This document shows, piece by piece, positions 37,136 through 45,696 of a stretch of 64,000 nucleotides of DNA. Each line of letters starts with the position of its first letter. Position 1 is the first letter of the stretch. A model generated the notes under the pieces. It searched no databases and had not been told where the DNA came from. It worked only from the letters and a program-made list of their open reading frames with translations. The position numbers were made by a program, and so were the translations under genes. The stretch is taken from NCBI GenBank assembly GCA_050330205.1, contig JBHJOA010000047.1:62001-126000 (forward strand), given 5' to 3'. Origin of the DNA: Pelagibius sp050330205 (GTDB lineage: Bacteria > Pseudomonadota > Alphaproteobacteria > Kiloniellales > Kiloniellaceae).

Positions 37136-38194
37136 GTGAGCAAGCGCTTACAAAAACGCAGCCGCCGCAACGACCGTCCGACGGCCACGCTGAAGGACGT
37201 TGCGCTGCGCGCCGGGGTTTCCACGGCGACGGTCAGCCGGGTGCTGAACGCCCAGGGCAAGGTCAACCGGGAGACCGAGGCGCGCGTCACCGAGGCCGTG
37301 GCGGCGCTCGGCTATGTCCCCCATGCGGCAGCGCGGGCGCTGGCGTCGCGCCGCTCGCGAACCATCGGCGCCGTCACCGCGGCGCTCGACAATCCGATCT
37401 TCGCCAAAGGCATCCAGGCCCTGGAGCATCGCCTCGAACTCTCCGGCTACGGCCTGCTCGTCGCCTCCTCCAACTACGAGCCACCGCGCGAACTGAAGCA
37501 AGTGCGCACGATGGTGGAGCGCGGCATCGACGCCATCATGCTGCAGGGCGACAGTCATCTGCCGGAGGTCTATGCCCTGCTGCAGCGCAAGGGCATTCCC
37601 TACATCAATACCTGGGTCTACGACGCCACGGCCGTGCATCCCTGCTGCGGCTTCGACAACGAGATGGCCGGCCGCAACCTCGCCGACTACCTGCTCGACC
37701 TCGGCCACCGCGAGATCGCCATGGTGGCCGGCGTCACCGCCGGCAACGACCGGGCACTGAACCGCATCAAGGGCGTGACCGCCGCGCTGCGCGCGCGCGG
37801 CCTCGACCTGCCGCCGACGCGCGTCGTCGAGCGCCCCTACACGCTGAGCGACGGGCGTGACGGCCTGCGCCGGATCCTGGCCGCGCCGGGCCCGCGCCCG
37901 ACGGCGGTCATCGGCGGCAACGACCTGCTGGCCATCGGCGTCATGCTGGAGGCCCAGCAGTCCGGCCTGAAGGTGCCTGACGATCTCTCGGTCGCCGGTT
38001 TCGACGATATCGAACTGGCCGCCAACATCGCCCCGGCGCTGACCACCGTCCATGTGCCGGTCGAGGAGATCTGCAGCCTGGCCGGCGACCATCTGGTCGC
38101 CCGCATCGAAGGCCGCCCGGCGCGCGACCATATCTCCCTCGAGGCTCGTCTCGTCGTCCGCCAGAGCACCGCGCGCCCCGGCGGCCGGGCCTGA
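37136..38194 (+). CDS. LacI-family transcriptional regulator
   Basis: 352 residues. N-terminal LacI helix-turn-helix with hinge (ATLKDVALRAGVSTATVSRVLNAQG) and a periplasmic-binding-like effector domain (GFDNEMAGRNLADYLLDLGHREIAMVAG, AVIGGNDLLAIG, VAGFDDIELA). Divergent from the TRAP operon. The GTG start is overlapped by a GCAAGCGCTTAC site, suggesting autoregulation. Likely local repressor of the catabolic locus. The last base overlaps the GNAT gene start. Confidence 0.93.
   Translation: MSKRLQKRSRRNDRPTATLKDVALRAGVSTATVSRVLNAQGKVNRETEARVTEAVAALGYVPHAAARALASRRSRTIGAVTAALDNPIFAKGIQALEHRLELSGYGLLVASSNYEPPRELKQVRTMVERGIDAIMLQGDSHLPEVYALLQRKGIPYINTWVYDATAVHPCCGFDNEMAGRNLADYLLDLGHREIAMVAGVTAGNDRALNRIKGVTAALRARGLDLPPTRVVERPYTLSDGRDGLRRILAAPGPRPTAVIGGNDLLAIGVMLEAQQSGLKVPDDLSVAGFDDIELAANIAPALTTVHVPVEEICSLAGDHLVARIEGRPARDHISLEARLVVRQSTARPGGRA
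37140..37151. promoter_or_regulatory. LacI-type operator over the lacI-like gene start
   Basis: GCAAGCGCTTAC, an 11/12 match to the palindrome at 36944, overlapping codons 2-6 of the regulator gene. A repressor bound here would block its own transcript. Confidence 0.6.
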
Positions 38195-38733
38195 TGGAAA
38201 TCCGGGAAGCCACGCCCGCCGACCTGCCGGATGTGTCGCACATCCATCGCCTTGCCTTTGGCCAGGACGAAGAGGCTGAGCTGGTACACGCGATTCTGGC
38301 CGACCCGAGCGCGCGGCCGACGCTGTCTCTCATCGCCCGCGGCCGGGACGACGAGGCGCTGGGCCACGTCCTGTTCTCCCGGGCGCGCCTGGCGGAGTCC
38401 GACGCGGTCGTTGGCTGCGCCCTTCTCGCCCCGCTCGCCGTGGTCCCGCAAGCGCAGGGCAGGGGTGCCGGAGGCCAGCTGATCGCCGCCGGATTGAGGC
38501 ACCTGGAAATGGCTGGGATCGATCTCGTCTTCGTGCTCGGCGACCCGGCTTACTATCGCCGGCACGGCTTCGAGGCGGCCGGGCGGCAGGGGCTCGAGGC
38601 GCCTTACCCGATTGCCGATGAACATGCGGACGCCTGGATGGTGCAGGCCCTGCGCCCCGGCCTCCTGGGCAAGCTTCACGGCAAGGTCATCTGTTGCGAC
38701 GCGCTCGCCCGCCCGGAACTCTGGCGGGAATAG
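38194..38733 (+). CDS. GNAT-family N-acetyltransferase
   Basis: 179 residues with the acetyl-CoA-binding motif (LAPLAVVPQAQGRGAGGQLIAAGLRHL) and the YhbS-like ending (VFVLGDPAYYRRHGFEAA). Small-molecule or protein acetyltransferase; substrate unknown. ATG overlaps the LacI stop (TGATG), so translation is coupled to the regulator. Confidence 0.9.
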   Translation: MEIREATPADLPDVSHIHRLAFGQDEEAELVHAILADPSARPTLSLIARGRDDEALGHVLFSRARLAESDAVVGCALLAPLAVVPQAQGRGAGGQLIAAGLRHLEMAGIDLVFVLGDPAYYRRHGFEAAGRQGLEAPYPIADEHADAWMVQALRPGLLGKLHGKVICCDALARPELWRE

Positions 38734-38741
38734 GCCCTCCG

Positions 38742-38782
38742 ATGCGTTGCGGGCCAATGCGTTGCGGACCAACGCATTGCGG
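38742..38782. terminator. 15-bp tandem repeats forming a bidirectional hairpin
   Basis: ATGCGTTGCGGGCCA, ATGCGTTGCGGACCA and ACGCATTGCGG follow one another. CAATGCGTTG (38755-38764) pairs perfectly with CAACGCATTG (38770-38779) around CGGAC. It lies between convergent GNAT and RND genes and probably terminates or stabilises both transcripts. Confidence 0.6.
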
Positions 38783-38787
38783 AGAGT

Positions 38788-41700
38788 TTACTGCGCGGCC
38801 AGCTGGTAGGGCTGCTCCTCCTTGGCATCGCCCGCACCATCTTTCGGCAGCAGCAATGACAGCAGCGGCGGGATAATGGCCAGGGTGAGCAGTGCCGAGA
38901 GGCTGAGCCCGCCGATGACCACGCTGCCCAGCCCGCGGTAGAGCTCCGAGCCGGCCCCGGGGAACACCGCCAGCGGCAACAGGCCGCAGATCGAAGTGGT
39001 GGTCGACATGAAGATCGGCCGGATGCGATTGCGGGTCGCCTGCAGGATGGCCTCCGAAGAGGTCATGCCGGCGCGGCTGTTCTGCAGCGCCTGGTCGACC
39101 AGCAGAATGGCATTGTTCACGACGATGCCGATGAGGATGACGAAACCCAGCATGGTCAGCATGTCGAGCGGCTGCGCCACATAGGTGTTCAGCACGGCGA
39201 GGCCGAGCAGACCGCCGGCGGTGGCCAGCGGCACAGAGAGCATGATGATCGCCGGGAAGATCAGGCTCTCGTAGAGGACGGAGATCACCAGGTAGACGAC
39301 GATCAGCGCGACGATGAGGTTGAGCTGCAGCGCGCCCCAGGTTTTGGAGAGGTCGTCGGCGGCACCGCTGAGGCCGAGCTTGACGCCCGGCGCCAGGTCG
39401 GCCTCCAGCGTTCCCACCACCTCGTTCTGGACCAGTTCGATGGCGTCCTGCAGCGGAATCGAGCGCGGGGGGCTGATGGTGATGGAGATGGCCCGCTCGC
39501 GGTCGACGTGGAGAATCTCGGTCGGTCCGCTGGTCAGCTCGATATCGGCCAGGGAATCGGCCGGCAGCACCAGGCCGGTACCGGTGACGATGGGCAGCGC
39601 GTTGATGCCCTGGGTGTTGGTCACCAGACCGTCCGGGCCCATCAGGGTGAGGTCGATGCGGCGGCTGCCGAGATTGATCTCGTCGACCCTGGCGCCGTCG
39701 TTCATGACGTCGATACTGACGGCAAAGTCGCGCGCCGAGAGGCCGGCATTGGCGAGGCGCCTGAGATCGGGCGTGACGCGAATCTCCGGTGCCCCGAGGT
39801 CGAGCCCCGGCTCGGTGCGGATCTGGGCGCTGTCGTCGGCGAAGGTCTGCCCCAGCAGGCGGTCGGCGCGGCGCGCCACCTCCAGCAGGTCGGTCATGTC
39901 CGGGCCGGTGACGTTCAGCGTGATCGCCCGCGAGCCCCCAACCGATCGCCCAAAGATCGAGGACTGGAAGACGAAGCCCCGGGTGCCGGGGTCGCCCTGG
40001 GCGATCGCCTGGCGCAGCAACGGCACAAGTTCGCCGGCACGCTCGATGTCGGAGCTGCTGGCACCGGTGAACATGATGTCGCGCAGCGCCACGAAGAAAA
40101 AATTCTCGATCTTGGGCGGCGCGGCCGGATCCGCCACTTCGGGCGCATTGGCGGCCCACATCGGCTTGGTTGCGGTCTCGATGCGCTCGGCGATCTCGAA
40201 GGTCGTGTCGAGGTTGTAGCCCGGCGGAGGCTGGATGCGCGCGAACACGAAGTTCCGGTTGCCGTCCGGCAGATAGTCGAGCCGCGGCATGAAGATATAG
40301 GTCGCCGCCGCCGCGCCGCCGCAGATCGCAAGGACCAGCAGGAACGATGCTACGCGACTGGCGATGACGCCGCGCAGCAAGCCCATCACGCCGCGCACGA
40401 ACAGCCCGGCCAGGCTGTCCAGTCCTGGAATGCGCAGCCGCTTGCTGAAGTCGAGCTTCTGCCGTCCGAGCAGCTTGTTCGAGAGTGTCGGAATGACCGT
40501 GATGGCGACCAGCAGCGACAGCAGCACGGCTACCGAGATGGCCACCGCGATGTCGCGGAACAGCTGACCGGCCGGCAGTTCCAGCAACAGGATCGGCAGG
40601 AACACCACCACCGTGGTGAGGGCGGAGGCGAGAATCGCGCCCCAGACCTGCTTTGCACCTTCGCGCGCGGCCGCCGCCGAGGGTGCGCCGCCCTGGCGCA
40701 GACGGAAGATGTTCTCCAACACCACGATGGCGGCGTCGACGACCATGCCGACGGCGAAAGCGATGCCGGCCAGCGAAATGACGTTCAGCGACCGCCCGAC
40801 CAGCGACATGGCGACGAAGGTGGCGATGATGGAGATCGGGATCGCGATCACCACGATCAGGGTGGCTCGCCAGGAGCGCAGGAACAGCATGAGGATCGTC
40901 GCCGCGAGCGCGCCGCCGACGAAAATGTTCTGCTGCACCAGCTCGATGGCCGAGTTGATATAGAGCGTCTCGTCGTAGTACATCACCAGTTCGAGCTGCT
41001 CGAAGCGCAGCGGCCCTTCGTTCAGCTCGCGTATCGCCTCGCGCAGGCCATCCATGGTCTCGATGACGTTGGCACCGCTTTCGCGCACCACGTTGAGACT
41101 GATCATCGGTTCGCCGTTGAAACGGCGATTGCTGGTCGGCTTCTTGTAGTCGAGGCGCACCTCGGCGATCTCGCCCACGGTGAGATCGGCAAGTCGGCTG
41201 CCGCCCGGCCCGCCGCCGGGAATGTACGAGGTCTGCAGCACGACCGAGCGCACCTTCTCGACGGTGGCGGTCTCCGAATCGGTGCGCACGATGTAGCGCC
41301 GCTTGCCCTCGTCCACCGCCCCCGCGGTCGACGAAACGTTGGCGGCGCGCAGCGCCTGCAGCACCTGCGGCACGGTGAGGCCGTAGCCCGCCAGCACCGC
41401 GGGTTCGACGATCACCTGCAGCTCGCGCCGGCTGCCGCCGGAATAGTCGACCTGGGAGACCCCCGACACCCGCTGCAGGCGGTCGGCGATCACATCCTCG
41501 ATCAGGTCGCCGTAGATCTCGATGTTACGGTCGTTGCCGGGCAACCGACGCATTGCCAGGCGGGCGATCGGCACGTCGTCGGAGCCGGAGGTCCGGATCG
41601 AGGGCTCGTTGGCCTCGTCGGGAAGGTTGGAAACGTTGCCGAGCCGGTTGGACACCAGCATGAAGGCCCGGTCCATGTTCTGCCCGATGTCGAATTCCAG

Positions 41701-41976
41701 CGTGATCCGGCTGCGACCCAGGGAGGAATCGCTCGTCATCTCGGCGAGGCCCTCGATGCCGGTCAGCTCCTGCTCAATCCTGTTGGTGATTTCGCGCTCG
41801 ATCTCGAGCGGCGAGGTGCCGGACCACGAGGTGGTGATCTGCAGCACCGGCCGGCGCACGTCAGGGGTAAGCTGAATCGGAATCGTCTGCAGGGCGACGA
41901 GCCCCAGGGCGAGGACGATCATCACCACAGCGGCAACCGCCGTCGGCCGCCTGATCGCGAATCCGATGAGATCCAT
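38788..41976 (-). CDS. RND efflux permease
   Basis: 1062 residues with the AcrB-type layout of 12 membrane helices and two large periplasmic loops. The family features include FAIRRPTAVAAVVMI, AVGMVVDAAIVVLENIF in TM4 and IGIVVNNAILLVDQAL near TM10. The TM4 pair is Asp-Ala where HAE1 pumps have Asp-Asp, as also seen in metal-type RND pumps, so the substrate class is open. ATG 41976 (MDLIGFAIRRP) is chosen. No fusion protein or outer-membrane channel gene adjoins. Confidence 0.93.
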   Translation of the reverse strand: MDLIGFAIRRPTAVAAVVMIVLALGLVALQTIPIQLTPDVRRPVLQITTSWSGTSPLEIEREITNRIEQELTGIEGLAEMTSDSSLGRSRITLEFDIGQNMDRAFMLVSNRLGNVSNLPDEANEPSIRTSGSDDVPIARLAMRRLPGNDRNIEIYGDLIEDVIADRLQRVSGVSQVDYSGGSRRELQVIVEPAVLAGYGLTVPQVLQALRAANVSSTAGAVDEGKRRYIVRTDSETATVEKVRSVVLQTSYIPGGGPGGSRLADLTVGEIAEVRLDYKKPTSNRRFNGEPMISLNVVRESGANVIETMDGLREAIRELNEGPLRFEQLELVMYYDETLYINSAIELVQQNIFVGGALAATILMLFLRSWRATLIVVIAIPISIIATFVAMSLVGRSLNVISLAGIAFAVGMVVDAAIVVLENIFRLRQGGAPSAAAAREGAKQVWGAILASALTTVVVFLPILLLELPAGQLFRDIAVAISVAVLLSLLVAITVIPTLSNKLLGRQKLDFSKRLRIPGLDSLAGLFVRGVMGLLRGVIASRVASFLLVLAICGGAAAATYIFMPRLDYLPDGNRNFVFARIQPPPGYNLDTTFEIAERIETATKPMWAANAPEVADPAAPPKIENFFFVALRDIMFTGASSSDIERAGELVPLLRQAIAQGDPGTRGFVFQSSIFGRSVGGSRAITLNVTGPDMTDLLEVARRADRLLGQTFADDSAQIRTEPGLDLGAPEIRVTPDLRRLANAGLSARDFAVSIDVMNDGARVDEINLGSRRIDLTLMGPDGLVTNTQGINALPIVTGTGLVLPADSLADIELTSGPTEILHVDRERAISITISPPRSIPLQDAIELVQNEVVGTLEADLAPGVKLGLSGAADDLSKTWGALQLNLIVALIVVYLVISVLYESLIFPAIIMLSVPLATAGGLLGLAVLNTYVAQPLDMLTMLGFVILIGIVVNNAILLVDQALQNSRAGMTSSEAILQATRNRIRPIFMSTTTSICGLLPLAVFPGAGSELYRGLGSVVIGGLSLSALLTLAIIPPLLSLLLPKDGAGDAKEEQPYQLAAQ

Positions 41977-42096
41977 CCAGTTACACCCGCTGTGGCCTGG
42001 CACCCGAAAAGCCAGCGGGTGCGATTATGGCGCTACCAGCGGAACTAGCGCAATGACTTCCTGTGGCAAGCCTGGGAGAGCAAAAGGCCTGAAAAA

Positions 42097-42210
42097 CCGC
42101 GGACTTGCGAACGGATTCACGCCGCCGGAACAGCCGCTTCCGGCAGCCATCCGGCCGCCACCGGGCCATCGCCTTGAGGCGGGGTTTCGGGGCAGGTGTG
42201 AAGTCCGCGG
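42097..42210. repeat. Long-range inverted repeat
   Basis: CCGCGGACTT (42097-42106) and AAGTCCGCGG (42201-42210), perfect 10-bp arms 94 bp apart in the 270-bp gap (41977-42246) upstream of the RND gene. No gene is visible in this gap. Confidence 0.4.
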
Positions 42211-42246
42211 CCTTCGGCTCCGCTGCCCGCCAGCCGGCGGCCGCCC

Positions 42247-42480
42247 TCAGGCGCGGTCGCGCAGCCGCCCTTCGCCGTTCTGCCCGGCGCAGTGCGCGCA
42301 GCAGAAGATCGCGCCGTCGGCCTCGACACCGTGTCCGACGATACGTATGTCGCAGCGGGTGCAGCGCGGCGCCAGCTTGCTGATCGCGCATTCGAAGCTG
42401 TCGAAGGTATGGCTGCGGCCGTCGATCGTTACTTCGAAGGTCTTGTCATAGCTGTTGCCGCAGGTGTCGCAGGTCGCCAT
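42247..42480 (-). CDS. Cys-rich small protein (metallothionein/zinc-ribbon-like)
   Basis: 77 residues with CDTCGNSYDKTF, FECAISKLAPRCTRCDIRIVGHGV and FCCAHCAG: eight cysteines and several His in CxxC pairs, fitting zinc binding. The type is widespread in proteobacteria and often labelled prokaryotic metallothionein; the function is unproven. ATG 42480. It lies 47 bp after the CBS gene on the same strand. Confidence 0.8.
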   Translation of the reverse strand: MATCDTCGNSYDKTFEVTIDGRSHTFDSFECAISKLAPRCTRCDIRIVGHGVEADGAIFCCAHCAGQNGEGRLRDRA

Positions 42481-42527
42481 GGAGATGCTCCTTCTCGGCA
42501 CAGACGCCTCGTCGGGAGAGCCGGCGT

Positions 42528-42947
42528 TCACGACACCGGCTCCGAGATCGACCGCAGCGCCTCGCCGGCTTCGCGGGTGGCGCCGTTCGACGACAGGTCG
42601 CCGAGCGAGACGATGCCCACCAGCCGCTTCTCCCGGTTCAGCACCGGCAGACGCCGCACTTGGTTGTCGCCCATGTTGGCCGCGACCTCCTCAGTGGGCT
42701 GGTCGTCGAAGCAGTAGAGCAGCTTGTCGGACATCGCCTCGCGCACCGGGGTAGTTTCGGGTTGCCTGCCCGCCGCCAGGGCGCGCACCACGATGTCTCG
42801 GTCGGTCACCATGCCGACCAGCCGCTCGCCCTCGCCCACCGGCAGCGCGCCGACATCGTCGTCGCGCATCGTGCGGGCCGCATCGGCGATCTTCGTGGCG
42901 GGGTCGATGAGGCGAACCTCCGAAGTCATCACGTCCTTGATCTGCAT
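42528..42947 (-). CDS. CBS-domain pair protein
   Basis: 139 residues made of two CBS motifs (VMTSEVRLIDPATKIADAARTM, LVGMVTDRDIVVRAL; and VRRLPVLNREKRLVGIVSLGDLS), together one Bateman module that binds adenosyl ligands (ATP, AMP, SAM). AGGAGA precedes ATG 42947. Stand-alone proteins of this kind are often stress- or stationary-phase-induced (family knowledge). Confidence 0.9.
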   Translation of the reverse strand: MQIKDVMTSEVRLIDPATKIADAARTMRDDDVGALPVGEGERLVGMVTDRDIVVRALAAGRQPETTPVREAMSDKLLYCFDDQPTEEVAANMGDNQVRRLPVLNREKRLVGIVSLGDLSSNGATREAGEALRSISEPVS

Positions 42948-43195
42948 GATCCGGTCTCCTTTCGTTGATGGTGGTTCGACGGAACAGGCGCGACCGCCGG
43001 GCGGTGTCGCGCGCTGTCCTGCTGCCGAGTCAACGCGAGGGGCGGCGCAGGTTTCCTGCCGACGGCAAAATTTTTTGGAAAGATGCCACGATGCCCTGGT
43101 CCGCACGATGCGGCGGGCCGTCAGGTGGCGGGCCGAGGGAGCTGGTCGCGAAGCGGTCTCGACGCCCGACCGGCACTCTCAGGCATTGAGATCTG

Positions 43196-44095
43196 TCAGC
43201 TCTTGAAACAGTGCTCGCGGTGCCACTCGAGAAAACGCGGATGCGGTCGATCCGATATGCGAAGTGGGGGCGACGCACGACCGCTTTTATTGATGAAAGA
43301 CCGCACGCTATCTATATTGTTTACCTGCCGTGAGATTAGGATCTCGAGATCGTCCGACAAGCTAACCAACCCACGGTCGAACATCCAGTGTGCGGTACCC
43401 GACAGCGCGATTCCGTTGTGAACGGTGTCCGGACCATTGTGCTCCACCGGCTTGATGTGCGCGGCGTCGACTTCGGCCCGTCCGCCTCCGTTAATCAGTT
43501 TGAGACCTGTGAAAGCACAACGCTCGTCATAGGCGCGAAGCACAACGCGCCGGAAGGCTCGGTCGCGTACCGGCCGGCTTACAAAGCGCTCGACACGCTG
43601 ACGTTCCGTCTCGAACATGAAGGAGAGACGGTCCTCTTCAAAGCCAGGGGCTGGCTGTCGGATGTCCAGACGCGGCAGCACAGGATCGACCGATTCCAGC
43701 CCTCTCTCAAGAATGCGCAGGAAATCGCCGGGTGATATCGGCCTCACCGCGGCTTGAGCCCGACCAGACAGCTTGCCGTGTTCGTTGAGGAGCCCACGCT
43801 CAGCAGGGCCATTGCCATCGTTGAAGGCTACGGGGTTGGAAAATTCCAAATAGCTTCCGGGTTCGATCAGCGCAAGGAAGCGTCCCGGAGCCATTTCGTC
43901 AGGGACAATCTTCTTGACCCTCGCAATGGCGAAGTAGCCGCGAGTCTCCCGGACCTTCGCCGGTTCCAGGTAAACGATCCAGTCACCTGCCGAGTCTTTC
44001 GCACGGTCCAGATACTGTTTGGGAAACTGATATCTCTCAGAAGGGATGTCGTCGTAGATTGAGTCGGGGCGCAGCATGAAAACGCAATAACCCAT
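43196..44095 (-). CDS. HNH endonuclease with PUA/EVE-like N-terminal domain
   Basis: 299 residues. N-terminal half (YCVFMLRPDSIYDDIPSERY, GDWIVYLEPAKVRETRGYFA, VKKIVPDEMAPGRFLALIEP) has the pattern of a PUA-superfamily (EVE/ASCH-type) base reader. C-terminal HNH nuclease: YDERCAFTGLKL, VDAAHIKPVEHNGPD, NGIALSGTAHWMFDRGLVSL. Such pairing suggests a modification-dependent restriction enzyme (inference). Base composition is AT-richer than its neighbours, and the gene lies beside the tRNA-Ser 3' end, so acquisition is plausible. No methyltransferase is adjacent. Confidence 0.82.
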   Translation of the reverse strand: MGYCVFMLRPDSIYDDIPSERYQFPKQYLDRAKDSAGDWIVYLEPAKVRETRGYFAIARVKKIVPDEMAPGRFLALIEPGSYLEFSNPVAFNDGNGPAERGLLNEHGKLSGRAQAAVRPISPGDFLRILERGLESVDPVLPRLDIRQPAPGFEEDRLSFMFETERQRVERFVSRPVRDRAFRRVVLRAYDERCAFTGLKLINGGGRAEVDAAHIKPVEHNGPDTVHNGIALSGTAHWMFDRGLVSLSDDLEILISRQVNNIDSVRSFINKSGRASPPLRISDRPHPRFLEWHREHCFKS

Positions 44096-44279
44096 GCTAC
44101 AATTCCACTCTGCTCACGTTCTGACCCGTTGCGGTCCCCGTGGTGCGATCGACACCATGTCGACGGACTCCGCATCATATCAACCAAACGTGTCGGCTGC
44201 ATATCACCTTGAGACAAGCGACCCGCAAACGCGCGTAGGCCGACCGTTCTGCAGAAAACAGTCAAGAATATTCTGAAAA

Positions 44280-44369
44280 TGGCGGAGGGGGAGGGATTCG
44301 AACCCTCGGTACTGTCGCCAGTACAACGGTTTTCGAGACCGCCCCGTTCGACCACTCCGGCACCCCTCC
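44280..44369 (-). tRNA. tRNA-Ser(CGA)
   Basis: Minus-strand cloverleaf with acceptor GGAGGGG/CCCCTCC, anticodon loop CTCGAAA (anticodon CGA, decoding UCG), a long class II variable arm, T-arm GAGGG-TTCGAAT-CCCTC, discriminator G and encoded CCA. About 90 nt. Confidence 0.96.
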
Positions 44370-44519
44370 GCTGAAATGGGGCGCGGCGGGCCTCGGACTG
44401 AGACCGGCCGCAAACGGCGCGCCCTTACTAGCCCAAGGGCCGCGGCCCTTGCAAGCGCGGGCTGATTGCCCGGGCCGGCGCGGCGAAGGCTGGCGCCAGC
44501 GGCCTCGAGACCCGATATA

Positions 44520-45605
44520 ATGGCGGCCATGCCGAAGCCCGCGCCCGAACCGCCGCGTCAGACCACGGCCCAGCCCGCCGCCCTGCCCGCCATCCCGCTG
44601 CATCTGGTGGCGCAGCCGCACGACCTGTTGCACCTGGAGCCTGCACGCCTGGCGGCCCTGCTGGCCGCCGCCGAGCGCCGCTACCCCTCCCTCGGCATCG
44701 CCCTCGCCGACCGCCTGTCGCGGCGCTGGCTGGTGGCCAGCGCCAATCCCTACCTGGCCGAGATCGAGGCCGTCGCCACGGCGCTCGGGCGGCCCGGTGC
44801 CCACTTCCTCAACCTCAGCTACGAATGGGCCTGCACCTGCAGCGTCGGCCCGGCGCCCGGCGGGCGTGGCGGGCGCCTCACCCGGGTGCTCGACTGGCCC
44901 TTCGACGGCCTCGGCTCCGAGGTCGTGGCGGCCGGTCACGACGGCCCGGCGGGGCGCTGGATCAACCTCACCTGGCCGGGCTTCGCCGGCTGCATCCAGG
45001 GCCACGCGCCGGGCCGCTTCTCGGCCGCCTTCAACCAGGCGCCGCTGCGCCGGCGCAGCCCCTTCATGGCGATCGACTGGGCACTCGACCGCCACGGCCT
45101 GTGGAAATCGCGCGCCCTGCCGCCCGGTCACCTGCTGCGCCGGGTCTTCGACAGCGCCCGCGACTTCACCGCGGCCAGAGACATGCTGGCGCACACGCCC
45201 CTCGCGCTGCCGGCGATCTTCTCGCTGGTCGGGCCGGGTCCCGGCGAACAGGCGGTGATCGAGCGCCTGGAGGACCGCGCCGCGGTGCACCAGGGCCCTC
45301 AGGTGGCGGCCAACCACTGGGCCGGCCCGGATCTGCCGGCGGCCCGTTCACGGGGCACCGCCTCCGACCGCCGCGCCGAGGTGATGCGCGAAGAGGCTGC
45401 CGACGCCGGACCCGACCTCGCCTGGCTGAAGCCGCCGGTCCTGAACCCCACCACGCGCCTTGCCCTCTACGCCGAACCGGCCAGCGGCCTGCTGGTCGCC
45501 CAGGGCTTCGAGGCGGCGGGGCCGAACCACGCCGTCGCGGCGACGGCAGTGACCGAGATCGTCGCCGCGGAGGCCGCCGAAGGGGTCCTTGGCGAGGCCC
45601 GCTGA
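44520..45605 (+). CDS. Acid-ceramidase/NAAA-like Ntn hydrolase
   Basis: About 361 residues. Motifs of the linear-amide C-N hydrolase group: a cysteine in ACTCSVG as candidate nucleophile, then RVLDWPFDGLG and CIQGHAPGRFSAAFNQAP. Normal members self-process to expose the Cys; here the segment upstream is about 100 residues, compatible with a propeptide. Probably hydrolyses an N-acyl amide, with the substrate unknown. No signal peptide is clear. ATG 44520 or 44529. Confidence 0.72.
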   Translation: MAAMPKPAPEPPRQTTAQPAALPAIPLHLVAQPHDLLHLEPARLAALLAAAERRYPSLGIALADRLSRRWLVASANPYLAEIEAVATALGRPGAHFLNLSYEWACTCSVGPAPGGRGGRLTRVLDWPFDGLGSEVVAAGHDGPAGRWINLTWPGFAGCIQGHAPGRFSAAFNQAPLRRRSPFMAIDWALDRHGLWKSRALPPGHLLRRVFDSARDFTAARDMLAHTPLALPAIFSLVGPGPGEQAVIERLEDRAAVHQGPQVAANHWAGPDLPAARSRGTASDRRAEVMREEAADAGPDLAWLKPPVLNPTTRLALYAEPASGLLVAQGFEAAGPNHAVAATAVTEIVAAEAAEGVLGEAR

Positions 45606-45619
45606 AACCGCGGAAATGC

Positions 45620-45634
45620 GGGGCGCAGCGCCCC
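45620..45634 (+). terminator. GC hairpin after the hydrolase gene
   Basis: GGGGCG-CAG-CGCCCC, 15 bases after the stop codon at 45605. No U-run follows, so termination would be weak. Confidence 0.4.
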
Positions 45635-45656
45635 GGAAATGCCGCCCAGAATCGCG

Positions 45657-45684
45657 TTGACAGGCCGGACCCGAGGGCTATAGT
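45657..45684 (+). promoter_or_regulatory. Sigma-70 promoter of rplU-rpmA
   Basis: TTGACA (45657-45662), a 16-base spacer, TATAGT (45679-45684). It implies a leader of about 110 bases before rplU. Confidence 0.7.
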
Positions 45685-45696
45685 GCGCGCCCATCA

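Noticed and set aside
38742..38782. Three 15-bp repeats as a CRISPR fragment
   Set aside because: Repeats are contiguous with no spacers; they form a hairpin between convergent genes.
39508..42048. 846-codon open frame opposite the RND permease
   Set aside because: Its translation is low-complexity (His/Asp/Gly/Arg-rich) and it is an exact antisense of a clear RND gene; long antisense frames are expected at this GC content.
43196..44369. Integrative element at tRNA-Ser
   Set aside because: No integrase, excisionase or duplicated tRNA 3' end is visible; only a single HNH gene is present.
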